Source: Enterobacteriaceae bacterium RIT714 (GTDB lineage Bacteria > Pseudomonadota > Gammaproteobacteria > Enterobacterales > Enterobacteriaceae). From it: a stretch of DNA of 64,000 nucleotides. The DNA lies in the NCBI GenBank assembly GCA_009668015.1, contig WJYB01000011.1, positions 1-64,000 on the forward strand, in the 5' to 3' direction. The translations under genes and the position numbers were made by a program. Positions 8,453 through 16,151 of the stretch are shown one piece after another (the stretch's first letter is position 1; the number at the start of each line of letters is the position of its first letter). The notes under the pieces were generated by a model. It searched no databases, was not told the origin of the DNA, and saw nothing but the letters and a program-made list of their open reading frames with translations.

Positions 8453-8883
8453 GGCCGCACCCTCCTTTTGACGCCGCGAACCGCCCAGCCCAGCAAGGGC
8501 AGGTGTTCATAAATCATCTCTCCGGCATCGTAATAATCGCGCTGACGCACAACCGTGGCGTCCTGTACCTCCACCACGGAACAGCCCGGCAGGGCGAGCG
8601 TTTCGCCATCCGTTAAACGCGGATGTGACCAGTGCATCGTCCATGTCAGTGCAAAACGGTTGCCGTCGGTGAAGGGCTTGTCGATGGAGAAATGGCACTG
8701 ATCCACATTGGCCAGCAGATGGGTGAAGTAGCGCTGGATCGCAAACAGCCCCTGATGCTGACCGAAAGGGTCAATCAGCACCGCGTCGGGGTGATAAAGC
8801 GCAGGCAGGGCCGATGGCGGCTGGTTTTCCAGCCCGGCGTAGTAACTCACAAACCGATCAATAACGGAGTGCACGGCGCTCAT
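8449..8883 (-). CDS. NTF2/SnoaL-like protein, first gene of the lipid operon
   Basis: 144 aa with the small alpha+beta cone fold pattern of the SnoaL/NTF2 superfamily (RFVSYYAGLE, ALYHPDAVLIDPFGQHQG, LTWTMHWSHP, QRDYYDAGEMIYEHLPLLG). These domains are ligand-binding or isomerase/hydrolase scaffolds. It is the promoter-proximal gene: a 180-nt leader with the inverted repeat at 8930-8961 precedes it. No catalytic residues can be assigned with confidence. Confidence 0.8.
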   Translation of the reverse strand: MSAVHSVIDRFVSYYAGLENQPPSALPALYHPDAVLIDPFGQHQGLFAIQRYFTHLLANVDQCHFSIDKPFTDGNRFALTWTMHWSHPRLTDGETLALPGCSVVEVQDATVVRQRDYYDAGEMIYEHLPLLGWAVRGVKRRVRP

Positions 8884-8929
8884 TGGCTCACCTTTGCTGT
8901 AAACGATCCTGAAAAAACGTGATACTTAA

Positions 8930-8961
8930 AACTTACACAATCATTGTAATTTGTCCAAGTT
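8930..8961 (-). promoter_or_regulatory. Inverted-repeat operator over the lipid operon promoter
   Basis: AACTTACACA (8930-8939) and TGTCCAAGTT (8952-8961) form arms matching at 8 of 10 positions around a 12-nt spacer. Read on the minus strand they overlap a possible -35 TTGGAC and, 17 nt on, a weak -10 TAAGTT. The geometry (about 10-bp arms, 12-nt spacer) is like that reported for MlrA and similar to that of other MerR regulators of light or stress operons. Binding by the MerR protein at 9573-10301 is inferred. Confidence 0.5.
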
Positions 8962-9032
8962 TAGATTGGATTATTTTTTATTTGATATGTTTTTCAGTAT
9001 GTTATTTAGGTGTGTTTGATGCAGGAAATTGA

Positions 9033-9055
9033 GCGCTCCCGTGAGGGGGGAGCGC
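9033..9055 (-). terminator. Hairpin after hiuH
   Basis: GCGCTCCC (9033-9040) pairs with GGGAGCGC (9048-9055), just past the hiuH stop. On the minus strand the following bases are only weakly T-rich, so termination may be partial and some read-through into the lipid operon is possible. Confidence 0.5.
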
Positions 9056-9063
9056 CAGAGGTG

Positions 9064-9474
9064 TCAGCTGCCTTTGTAGGTGGAGTAACCGTACTGGCTT
9101 AACAGCAGGGGAATGTGCAGCTTCTCGTTGGTCTTCGTGACGGTGAACAGTACCGGAACTTCCGGGAAAAACGTGTTCATCTTCTGGCTGTGGAAGTAAT
9201 CACCGGTTTTGAATGTCACTTTATACATGCCCGGCTGCATGTCCTGATCCTGCGGATAGAGCGATTTAATCCGCCCGTCCTGGTCGGTTTTGCCGCTTGC
9301 CAGCGTGGTCCAGCTGTTTTGCTGTTGTTTTTCCAGAGTGACCGTCACATCAGGCGATGGAATACCGGTTTGCTGGTTGAGAATATGAACGCTCAGCGTA
9401 CCCACCGGGGCGCTAAAGGCGACGGGGGCGAAAGCCATGGAGGATAAAAGCAGCAGGCCGGAGATCTTATTCAT
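9064..9474 (-). CDS. hiuH: 5-hydroxyisourate hydrolase, periplasmic
   Basis: 136 aa transthyretin-like enzyme. It hydrolyses 5-hydroxyisourate to OHCU in urate breakdown. A signal peptide (cut after AFS-A, about residue 21) directs it to the periplasm, as for enterobacterial HiuH/YedX. Landmarks: [17 protein letters not shown] near the mature N-terminus, [17 protein letters not shown], and the C-terminal YKGS, a conservative variant of the diagnostic YRGS. No other urate genes are in the window. Its ribosome-binding site lies inside a hairpin (see 9478-9510). Confidence 0.9.
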   Translation of the reverse strand: MNKISGLLLLSSMAFAPVAFSAPVGTLSVHILNQQTGIPSPDVTVTLEKQQQNSWTTLASGKTDQDGRIKSLYPQDQDMQPGMYKVTFKTGDYFHSQKMNTFFPEVPVLFTVTKTNEKLHIPLLLSQYGYSTYKGS

Positions 9475-9477
9475 TTT

Positions 9478-9510
9478 GTTTTCCTGTTTTATGATTAATA
9501 ACAGGAAAAC
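9478..9510 (-). promoter_or_regulatory. Hairpin covering the hiuH ribosome-binding site
   Basis: Perfect 11-bp arms (GTTTTCCTGTT at 9478-9488, AACAGGAAAAC at 9500-9510) with an 11-nt loop lie immediately 5' of the hiuH start. In the minus-strand mRNA the arm next to the ATG contains the AGGA ribosome-binding site, so the hairpin would hide it. Confidence 0.55.
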
Positions 9511-9572
9511 GTTAGCACTCTGACGGCGGAAAAATATTCAAATTTTCGTGATAACTGGCGCGGGAAATAGAT

Positions 9573-10301
9573 TTACAGGGTAATCACTTCAAGGGAAATG
9601 ACCTGTTGTTGCCACTGCTCAATCTGTTTTTTACGCGCGGCGGTTAATTTGCCGGTAGTGACCAGTAACCATTTTCGATCCGGGAAAATATCCGGCGCCA
9701 GGGTGGCCGGCGGTACCGGAAGGACGTCGATCCGGTGTCCTTGCCCCGTGCGTTTAAGCGCTTCGAGCCAGATTTCACACGGGTCGTTCAGATGCCAGCC
9801 GCTGAGTAAATAATTATCGCCCGGCGCGCGTTTATCCCCTTCAAGACAAAATGAGGTGTAGGAAATAATTATGCCGTCGAGGATTTCGCGCAGGGTCATT
9901 ATTGCCGGAATATTCGCCGAAACCTGGCTTCGCAGCGGACGCAGGACTTCTGTGACTAATTCCGGTCTGGGGGATTCGCGGCCTGAATCGTAAATAAGCT
10001 GGCGCAGGGATTCTATTTTTCCCTCTTTCAGCCGCTGCAACATGCTCTCTTGCAGGGTGAGCCAGTTGTTGGTGCGGCGCGCGCCCGGTCGTGCCAGCAG
10101 CGGTTTCACCTGGCTGACCGGGACGCCTTTTTTCACCCAGTCGAGAATTTTCAGCGCCTGCTGTACGTCGTCATCGCTGTAAAGGCGATGCCCGCCATCG
10201 GTGCGTAGCGGCTTTAGCAGACCATAGCGACGCTGCCACGCCCGCAGGGTGGTGGCGGTGATGCCGCAAAGCCGCGCGAATTCGCCGATGGAGTAAGACA
10301 T
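9573..10301 (-). CDS. MerR-family regulator, MlrA/BluR-like
   Basis: 242 aa. The N-terminal winged-helix domain (YSIGEFARLCGITATTLRAW, RRYGLLKP, GGHRLYSDDD) is very close to MlrA and BluR (YcgE) of E. coli. The C-terminal half has the B12-binding-like fold of the CarH/LitR lineage but lacks the DxHxxG cobalamin motif, as do MlrA and BluR, so it is probably not a direct B12 photoreceptor. It sits upstream of hiuH and the lipid operon on the same strand. The MerR-type inverted repeat at 8930-8961 is a candidate target. Confidence 0.85.
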   Translation of the reverse strand: MSYSIGEFARLCGITATTLRAWQRRYGLLKPLRTDGGHRLYSDDDVQQALKILDWVKKGVPVSQVKPLLARPGARRTNNWLTLQESMLQRLKEGKIESLRQLIYDSGRESPRPELVTEVLRPLRSQVSANIPAIMTLREILDGIIISYTSFCLEGDKRAPGDNYLLSGWHLNDPCEIWLEALKRTGQGHRIDVLPVPPATLAPDIFPDRKWLLVTTGKLTAARKKQIEQWQQQVISLEVITL

Positions 10302-10382
10302 GGATAACGCCCGTAGAAAAAGTTAACTCTCAATATACTACGTATTCTTCCCGGCTGGATGAAGCGTTAACCATTCTGATCT

Positions 10383-10817
10383 TTACGAGCACATCATATT
10401 GAACGGCCCTGGCGGGCAAGGGCGCAGTATCGCCTGGACCCGCTCTTCTTTTAGCGTATACATCCCGCCAGAGAACGGGTCCACAATCCACCAGCCCAGC
10501 ACGCCGAAGATAATATTGCCGAAGGTGTACCAGTGGCTGAACCGGTACTCCAGCGGCATCATGACCGAGTAGTAGCCCTGCTGTTTGAGAGTCAGCGTGT
10601 AGTCCCGTTTGCCGAAATAACTGCCGTCGGATTTCTTGATAATGACGGATTGCGGCGTCGTGCCGGTGGCGATGATCAGGCCATCGCGGTCGATAATCGA
10701 GTAATACGCATGGGGCGGGGTACTGTCGATATACACCGTCTCTTCATTGCTGCCGACAATGCTGGCGCAGCCTGACAGCATCAACGGCAGCAGCAGCCGC
10801 CAAACCTGTTTTTTCAT
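10383..10817 (-). CDS. PEGA-like outer-membrane lipoprotein
   Basis: 144 aa with a lipobox LSGC (Cys17), so a lipoprotein. The mature part (ETVYIDSTPPHAYYSIIDRDG, GTTPQSVIIKKSDG, YTLTLKQQGYYS) resembles PEGA-type beta domains. A hydrophobic stretch near 98-118 (FGNIIFGVLGWWIVDPFSGG) is characteristic of small enterobacterial lipoproteins of unknown function. It is divergent from the methyltransferase-like gene at 10954, with a 136-nt intergenic region. Confidence 0.7.
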   Translation of the reverse strand: MKKQVWRLLLPLMLSGCASIVGSNEETVYIDSTPPHAYYSIIDRDGLIIATGTTPQSVIIKKSDGSYFGKRDYTLTLKQQGYYSVMMPLEYRFSHWYTFGNIIFGVLGWWIVDPFSGGMYTLKEERVQAILRPCPPGPFNMMCS

Positions 10818-10953
10818 CCCGATCGCTCCCTCGTGTATAGCGATTCAGAGCGGCACAGGTGAGCTGAAAATTAAGGCATATCGTGCATTTTTCGTAGGGT
10901 AATGCCGTCGTGTTTGCATAGACTTGCGTGTAGGGCCGAACGGGGGGAACGAT

Positions 10954-11952
10954 ATGAACTGGCAATCTTTTCGCGGTAGTGCTCCGGCAAATATGACCAT
11001 TTACAGCGCATCGTTTCCCGATGTCAGCGATCAATGGCCGATGAAAGACGATGCCAGGAAAGAGATCGATGCGCTCGATCAGGCCCTGAAGGCTGACCCT
11101 CAGCTGCTACCCCCGCGGCTGGAAGACGGTGAAAACGGATTACCGCTGCTTGTCCCGCAACATCGCTATTCCGAGCAGGCGTACCGCACGCGCCCGGCGC
11201 TGGCGGCCTGGCGCGCCCGGCTGGTCCCTTCCGCGCTGGCGCTGTTTGTGGTGCAAAACCCGCTGGAAGATCGGCTGCCGGAAGGCACGCGGATGGACAG
11301 CGAAAGCCGCCAGTGGTTTATCCATGCCAATGATGCGATCGGTGTGCGCTCCCGCGCGCAGGTGCTGGGCGCGCTGGTTAATCAATACATCCACAATGAA
11401 ATCGAAAGCGACTGGATAAGCCTGGCGAGCGGCGCGGCTATTCCGGTGCTGGAGGCGTTGCGCGCCGCAAAGCTGGACGGACAGAGCGTTCACCTGACGC
11501 TGGTGGATGATGACCCCGTCGCCCTGCGCTGGGCCGAAACGATGGCCGCTCAGGAAGGGCTGGTCGTAGGGGAACAGCTGACGTTGCTCAAGCGCCATCT
11601 TATCCACCATTTCATCCGCAGTGACGATTTACTGCTGGAGCTGGGCGAGCATCAGGCCGAACTGGTGGATGCGCTGGGGATCTTTGAATACTTCAACGAC
11701 GCGGATGCGGTGATTTTCCTGCAACGCGCGCTCCGGCTGGTGAAACCCGGCGGGGCGGTGATTGTGTCGAATATGCTCACCAGCAGCCCGCAGATTGACT
11801 TTACCCTGCGCTGTATCGGCTGGTCGCCTATTTTTCCGCGCACGTTGCAGCAGTTGCAGGATATCCATCTTGCGGCGGGGATCCCGGCAGAAAACGTGAC
11901 GGTGATTGTACCGAAGGATGGGGTGTATGCGGTGATGGAGATTAGGGGTTGA
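10954..11952 (+). CDS. Class I SAM methyltransferase-like protein
   Basis: 332 aa from ATG 10954, which follows a strong GGGGGG ribosome site; a TTG 30 nt upstream is in frame but less likely. The second half has a Rossmann methyltransferase pattern: VHLTLVDDDPVALRWAE, then a motif-IV-like EYFNDADAVIFL and a post-I block RLVKPGGAVIVSNM. The first glycine-rich SAM motif is weak (WISLASGAAIPVLEA). The substrate is unknown. The last part of this gene is repeated in decayed form at 16609-16679, which marks an old duplication around the island. Confidence 0.7.
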   Translation: MNWQSFRGSAPANMTIYSASFPDVSDQWPMKDDARKEIDALDQALKADPQLLPPRLEDGENGLPLLVPQHRYSEQAYRTRPALAAWRARLVPSALALFVVQNPLEDRLPEGTRMDSESRQWFIHANDAIGVRSRAQVLGALVNQYIHNEIESDWISLASGAAIPVLEALRAAKLDGQSVHLTLVDDDPVALRWAETMAAQEGLVVGEQLTLLKRHLIHHFIRSDDLLLELGEHQAELVDALGIFEYFNDADAVIFLQRALRLVKPGGAVIVSNMLTSSPQIDFTLRCIGWSPIFPRTLQQLQDIHLAAGIPAENVTVIVPKDGVYAVMEIRG

Positions 11953-11969
11953 TTTGGGGCTTCTGCAAT

Positions 11970-12060
11970 GCCGGGTGGCGCTTCGCTTACCCGGCGCGGC
12001 GGTAACCAATTTGCTCGATCGGTCCCCTCTCCCGTTTGGGAGAGGGTTAGGGTGAGGGGG
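11970..12060. repeat. REP-like palindromes
   Basis: Two enterobacterial palindromic repeats lie in the gap after the methyltransferase gene: GCCGGGTGGCG...TTACCCGGC at 11970-11995, and CCCTCTCCC/GGGAGAGGG at 12025-12046 followed by AGGGTGAGGGG. The second type recurs at both ends of the array at 23.6-24.1 kb. Confidence 0.75.
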
Positions 12061-12113
12061 AACAGACCGCCGGGAGACTTGAATTAACGTCGTTAACCGC
12101 ACATGATCCGCTC

Positions 12114-12569
12114 ATGAAAATAGAAACCGCACTCCCCACACATTTTGAACGTCTGGTCGCGATCTGGGAATCCTCCGTTCGCGCCACCCACCACTTTTTG
12201 CAGGAAAGCGATATTGCGGCGCTGCGCCCGTTATTGCTCAATGCGTATCTGCCTAATCTCAAGGTTGTGATTGCCCGCGATGACGTTGGCGTTATTCACG
12301 GCTTTTTAGGTGTTGATGAAAATCGCCTTGAAATGCTGTTTATTGATGATCTGAGCCGGGGGAAGGGCGTCGGGAAATTCCTTCTGAAATATGCCATCGC
12401 AGAGTTTGGCGTAAACGAAGTGGATGTGAATGAGCAAAACCCGCAGGGTGTGGAATTTTATCGTCATATGGGGTTTGAGCAGATCGGGCGCTCGGAACTG
12501 GACGGGCAGGGGAATCCGTTTCCGTTGTTGCATATGAGGCTGGATGGACATACCGGGATTAGCGCTTAG
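12114..12569 (+). CDS. GNAT acetyltransferase, YjaB-like
   Basis: 151 aa GNAT-family N-acetyltransferase. The acetyl-CoA loop is RGKGVGKFLL, preceded by LEMLFIDDLS. The C-terminal NEQNPQGVEFYRHMGFEQIGR and the PFPLLHM end are close to E. coli YjaB, a lysine acetyltransferase of broad specificity. No operon partner: the next gene is convergent and overlaps its 3' end by 11 nt (12559-12569). Confidence 0.8.
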   Translation: MKIETALPTHFERLVAIWESSVRATHHFLQESDIAALRPLLLNAYLPNLKVVIARDDVGVIHGFLGVDENRLEMLFIDDLSRGKGVGKFLLKYAIAEFGVNEVDVNEQNPQGVEFYRHMGFEQIGRSELDGQGNPFPLLHMRLDGHTGISA

Positions 12570-13571
12570 CCTTCTTATCCCATTTTAATAAGCCGATGAT
12601 ATCTTTCTCTCCCTCGGCTTCTTTCAGCAGACGCTGCTTTTTTTCAAACTCAAGGTATTCTGAGCACGCCTTTTCATCAGCCGCTTTCTTGCTGATCTTG
12701 CCTGTCCCTTCTAAAACGTCCCGGTCGTTAAATTGCAGAAACTGATCGAGTCTGGTTTGCCAGTCTCGTAAAAATATCTGCTTGCGGCGTTTGGCCTGAT
12801 CTTCAGCAAAATCGAGCCACATATTTACGACACGATTAAGCTCGCTAACTTCATCCTGGGACAGATAATTTTTTGCAGTAGTGACATCGCTTTTACGGAC
12901 TTCCTGGCCTTTATAGCTGTTCAGCCCCATATGCGGTTGAGTGGCGTCAGCGCGCTGGTGAATCGGCCCGTGCAGGCAAAATGCAGTTTATTCTGGATGG
13001 TCTGGAAGAATTGCGTGGTTTCTTTGAGCGACGGTTGATAGTCGGCGGCGAGCGCAAAAATCTCCTTCACGCGGAGATATACCCGGCGTTCGCTGGCCCG
13101 AATGTCGCGAATGCGTTCCAGCATTTCATCGAAATAATCGGGAACAGCGGAAGAGCCGACAGGCGGATTTTTCAGGCGCTCGTCGTCCATAACGAAGCCT
13201 TTAACCAGGTATTCCTGCAGCGTTTGGGTGGCCCACTGGCGGAACTGTGTACCCCGCGTGGAGCGAACGCGATAGCCGATGGCGAGAATCATAGGAAGAC
13301 TAAAGTATTGAACGTTATATATTTTGTCATCGCTGGCAGTTGTTCGGTATAACCGAACAACTGAATTTTCGACCAGCTCACCTTCATCAAAAATATTCTT
13401 GATATGCTCACTGATCATTGCTTTGGCCTTAACATATAAGTCGCAGATCATGGCCTGTGAAAGCCATAAGGTATCGCTTTCAAACCGGCATTCGATACGT
13501 ACTTTGCCATCACCACTGGCAAACATAACAAATTCACCTGCTGGTAAATTGATTAATTCTTCGTATGCCAT
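12559..13571 (-). pseudogene. RhuM-family protein, split by a frameshift
   Basis: Two overlapping frames (12921-13571, 216 aa; 12559-12930, 123 aa) together make one RhuM-like protein of about 335 aa. The first carries the N-terminal block (DTLWLSQAMICDLYVKAKAM, IFDEGEL, YRTTASDDKIYNVQYFSLPM, FRQWATQTLQEYLVKGFVMDD). The second carries the conserved tail (ADATQPHMGL, DVTTAKNYLSQDEVSELN, LLKWDKKAKR). The join near 12945-12960 lacks residues normally present after FACTG, so a small deletion with frame change is likely. RhuM proteins occur in pathogenicity islands and beside restriction and toxin genes; their function is unsettled. Confidence 0.8.
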
Positions 13572-13626
13572 GTCGCCTCCGGTTGATGTCTGTAAGCTCG
13601 TAGTATGCCAGAAACAGCCGCTAAGC

Positions 13627-13965
13627 CAGGTGGTTTGTATTTACTTTTGCGAGGAGCTTTCCAGGATGCTGAGATTAGATCGCACTAAGGGCAAACAACG
13701 TTTGCCGTTGCGTAATCCCTCGCCACTGGCCACGCCGGAATCGCTGAAACAGAGCTGGTCTGCGGCCGTCGTTTTCGCACGTTTAATGTCGTTGATGACT
13801 TTAACCGTGAGGCATTGTCGATTGAAATCGATCTGAATCAGCCAGCTGTGCGAGTGGTCCGTGTACTTGACAGACCGCGGCAAACTGCGGCTATCCGGTC
13901 ATGCTGCGCATGGATTATGGCCCGGAATTTATCTCTCTGGTGCTAGCTGAAACCATCACGGTTTC
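13627..13965 (+). mobile_element. IS3-family transposase (orfB) remnant
   Basis: Fragments of an IS3-group orfB are readable on the plus strand in shifting frames. RLPLRNPSPLATPESLKQSW begins near 13698, CGRRFRTFNVVDDFNREAL follows after a small deletion near 13765, then RVVRVLD, and after another shift GYPVMLRMDYGPEFISLVLAE ends near 13948. No terminal inverted repeats are seen. It occupies most of the gap between rhuM and the WD40-like gene and is certainly inactive. Confidence 0.85.
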
Positions 13966-14025
13966 GTGTCATTTTGTCTCACCCCCCCTTTACTTATTTT
14001 ACTTGTGCCGTATCAGAGGTTCGTT

Positions 14026-15033
14026 TTATTTCTTTGCAGAAATTTTTTTACGTAGAGTAGTTGCTCTACGCAGTACACCCACTTTAGGGTTCATTGTAAG
14101 TGCCTGTTCATAGGCTTCCAGAGCGTCAGATAACTGCCCAAGCAATTCAAACGATTCCCCTCTGATCCTGTGAGCCAGCGCTCCCCAGTCATATCGTTCG
14201 CAGGCACCTTGGGTAAGAGCTGCATCAGCGACGCTCAGGGCTTTCCTGGCACTTTCTTCGGTAGCACCCGTTTTAAGCAATTCCTGCGCGGCCATAATCT
14301 TTGTGGTGTAATCACCTTTGTCCAGCTGTGCTACCTGTAGTGATTCAGCATCAAGGAATTCACCTGTGGCGGAATAACGGAAGTATCCAAGATCCCGAAG
14401 ATTGACGCGTAGCTGGCTTAACTCTCCGTCAGCGTTTGTATCGAATAAATAGCCATCTGCCCAAGCCCCGACGGGACGAACAGTAAAAATTTGCTGGCCA
14501 TTATGAAGGTCTAGAACTTCCAGAATATTACTGTCTTTATTATCAGCATTTGCTGTCTGGACAGCTGCGTACCGACCACATTGGGACAAGGCAATATTAA
14601 AAATATTGGCGCGGTAGTGACGACGGTAGATTTCGTCACCGCTGGTGTTGATAGCGATGACATCCCCACGAAGTGCGCTACCGAAACCACAATCGTGGAC
14701 TATGTAACTACCGGAATCAGAAACAGCGGCATCGACAGGCCGTGCAAAATATTTTAGCTCATGCACAATCCTGTCAGATGGGTAATCGACCAGAATGACC
14801 CGGCCATTACCCTTCATCCTGTGGCCTCCACACCTGTCACCATCCGAATCCTCGCAGCCCACCACCCAGCGCTTATCCGGCGAAATATTTGCGTGACCGA
14901 AGAAGTATGGGTGATCCACGGTAAGCCATTTCCCCTCCAGTTCCGTGTTACGTTCATGCGTTGGTGAAGGTTCAGCTTCTTCCCTACCCGATTGACGCCC
15001 CAAAATACCACGTAGTTTCCCAATTAAACCCAT
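14026..15033 (-). CDS. WD40-like/TPR-like protein of unknown function
   Basis: 335 aa, soluble, no signal peptide. The central part reads like beta-propeller blades (FGHANISPDKRWVVGCEDS, RVILVDYPSD, AVSDSGSYIVHDCG, IALSQCGRYAAVQTA). The C-terminal 90 residues form a short helical repeat of TPR type (LAHRIRGESFELLGQLSDAL, EAYEQALTMNPKVG). ATG 15033 has a good AAGGA site. No named family is recognised. It is an island gene flanked by an IS3 remnant and CDI remnants. Confidence 0.6.
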   Translation of the reverse strand: MGLIGKLRGILGRQSGREEAEPSPTHERNTELEGKWLTVDHPYFFGHANISPDKRWVVGCEDSDGDRCGGHRMKGNGRVILVDYPSDRIVHELKYFARPVDAAVSDSGSYIVHDCGFGSALRGDVIAINTSGDEIYRRHYRANIFNIALSQCGRYAAVQTANADNKDSNILEVLDLHNGQQIFTVRPVGAWADGYLFDTNADGELSQLRVNLRDLGYFRYSATGEFLDAESLQVAQLDKGDYTTKIMAAQELLKTGATEESARKALSVADAALTQGACERYDWGALAHRIRGESFELLGQLSDALEAYEQALTMNPKVGVLRRATTLRKKISAKK

Positions 15034-15460
15034 CGCTCTGTTTCCTTTTAATCTTGCCAGGCAGAAATATAAATCAGGTTTGTCATTATCGTCACGGGTT
15101 AAACAGGATTTATTGGGTATACCTCAAACTCTTGTTTTAAAATTCATAAATAAAATAATAAATACGATAAATATTCACGCTATAAATATCTTAACCGGAA
15201 GATTTCAGACCATGCTCCCTTTGCGATTGATATCACCACAGATAAAGGAGTAGCTTGTGGTAGAGAAAATTCATACTTCAATGGGAGCGTCAATGAGCAC
15301 ATATGAGCTTTTACGTAAAACAAAGATCGATGGTGAATATACAGTGAAGGGTGAACAATGGATCGTTCACCCATCCAGAGATGATCAGAAAGAAAAAGAC
15401 CGGCTGTTGCCGGTCTGAGGTTGGCTATGGCACTGCGAGTTTATCGTCCTGTCGCTGCTG
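15034..15460 (+). other. Gap with a 41-codon ORF (15293-15418) and terminator hairpin
   Basis: AT-rich region. A small plus-strand frame from 15293 to 15418 (starting MSTYELLRKTKIDGEYTV) overlaps the tail of another short frame ending near 15303 (segments ISDHAPFAIDITTDKG and VACGRENSYFNGSVNEHI), which looks like a gene remnant. The last codons of the small ORF overlap a GACCGGC-TGTT-GCCGGTC hairpin (15394-15414) that, on the minus strand, is followed by T residues and probably terminates the immunity gene at 15461. I do not recognise either product. Confidence 0.3.
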
Positions 15461-15754
15461 CTAAGCGAGGGCAAGCCTGCGCACTGTCATCAGAAAGTCA
15501 TAAGAGGTTGTGTCCCATAACTCAGGCGAAAAATCAAATCCATATCGGCTTTTGAACTCATTATCCAGACTGTCTCTGTAACACTCAATGAAAGTATCAA
15601 CCTCTTCGGCTAACTCTTTTAACATCCAGTCCGGGGCTGTCTTTTTAAATAGCCCAATAATTCCCTCAATGGTATCCTCACCATCATTAATGAGGTCATA
15701 ATCCTGATTGAAGTAACCATGAATCAACTGATTAAGATGATAGAAGCTTTGCAT
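15461..15754 (-). CDS. CDI immunity protein, CdiI_2-like
   Basis: 97-aa acidic protein (LNQLIHGYFNQDYDLINDG, DTFIECYRDSLDNEF) typical of the small helical CdiI_2-type immunity family. It starts 23 nt inside the 3' end of the RNase A-like toxin remnant, the normal toxin-immunity arrangement. It looks intact although the toxin is decayed. It is followed by the hairpin at 15394-15414. Confidence 0.7.
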   Translation of the reverse strand: MQSFYHLNQLIHGYFNQDYDLINDGEDTIEGIIGLFKKTAPDWMLKELAEEVDTFIECYRDSLDNEFKSRYGFDFSPELWDTTSYDFLMTVRRLALA

Positions 15755-16060
15755 AATTCACATATGGGGTCGGGAATGCAGTAAGGACATAGTAAGGTTT
15801 CCCGTTATATTCTTTCAGCTCAATAACAATCCTCACACATCGCATGCTGATACGCTGTGTGCTGCCTCGTGAAAATCCGTACCCAATCTCCTGACCTGCC
15901 GGGTAATCGATAGTGCGGCGTCCCCCTCTCTGTCACACTCTTGTCTGAAAGCACCGCCGCCAGTTGTACCGGCGACATAACAACGTTCATTCCACCTTCT
16001 TCCATAATAATATCCCATCTCCATATACTTACCCGATAATAGCTAAAACTATCTTCGTTT
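15732..16060 (-). pseudogene. RNase A-like CdiA-CT toxin, internally deleted and frameshifted
   Basis: On the minus strand the start of the toxin region is readable (MEEGGMNVVMSPVQLAAVL, then SDKSVTERG). After a large internal deletion the C-terminal end continues in another frame: RTIDYPAGQEIGYGFSRGS, VRIVIELKEYNG, KPYYVLTAFPTPYVN, with stop TAA at 15732-15734. The last block is characteristic of bacterial RNase A-like CDI toxins, such as the Yersinia kristensenii CdiA-CT. Most of the toxin body is missing, so it is non-functional, but its immunity gene survives. Confidence 0.7.
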
Positions 16061-16151
16061 GATAAAAATAAATACCTGGCCTGTGTTTCTTGTTTAATCC
16101 CATCATATTTTGCAAATGTGAAAAGACCGGCTGTTGCCGATCTGGAGTTGG

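Noticed and set aside
13629..13836. Possible new small gene between rhuM and the WD40-like gene
   Set aside because: The peptide matches IS3-family orfB across frame changes, so it is a transposon remnant.
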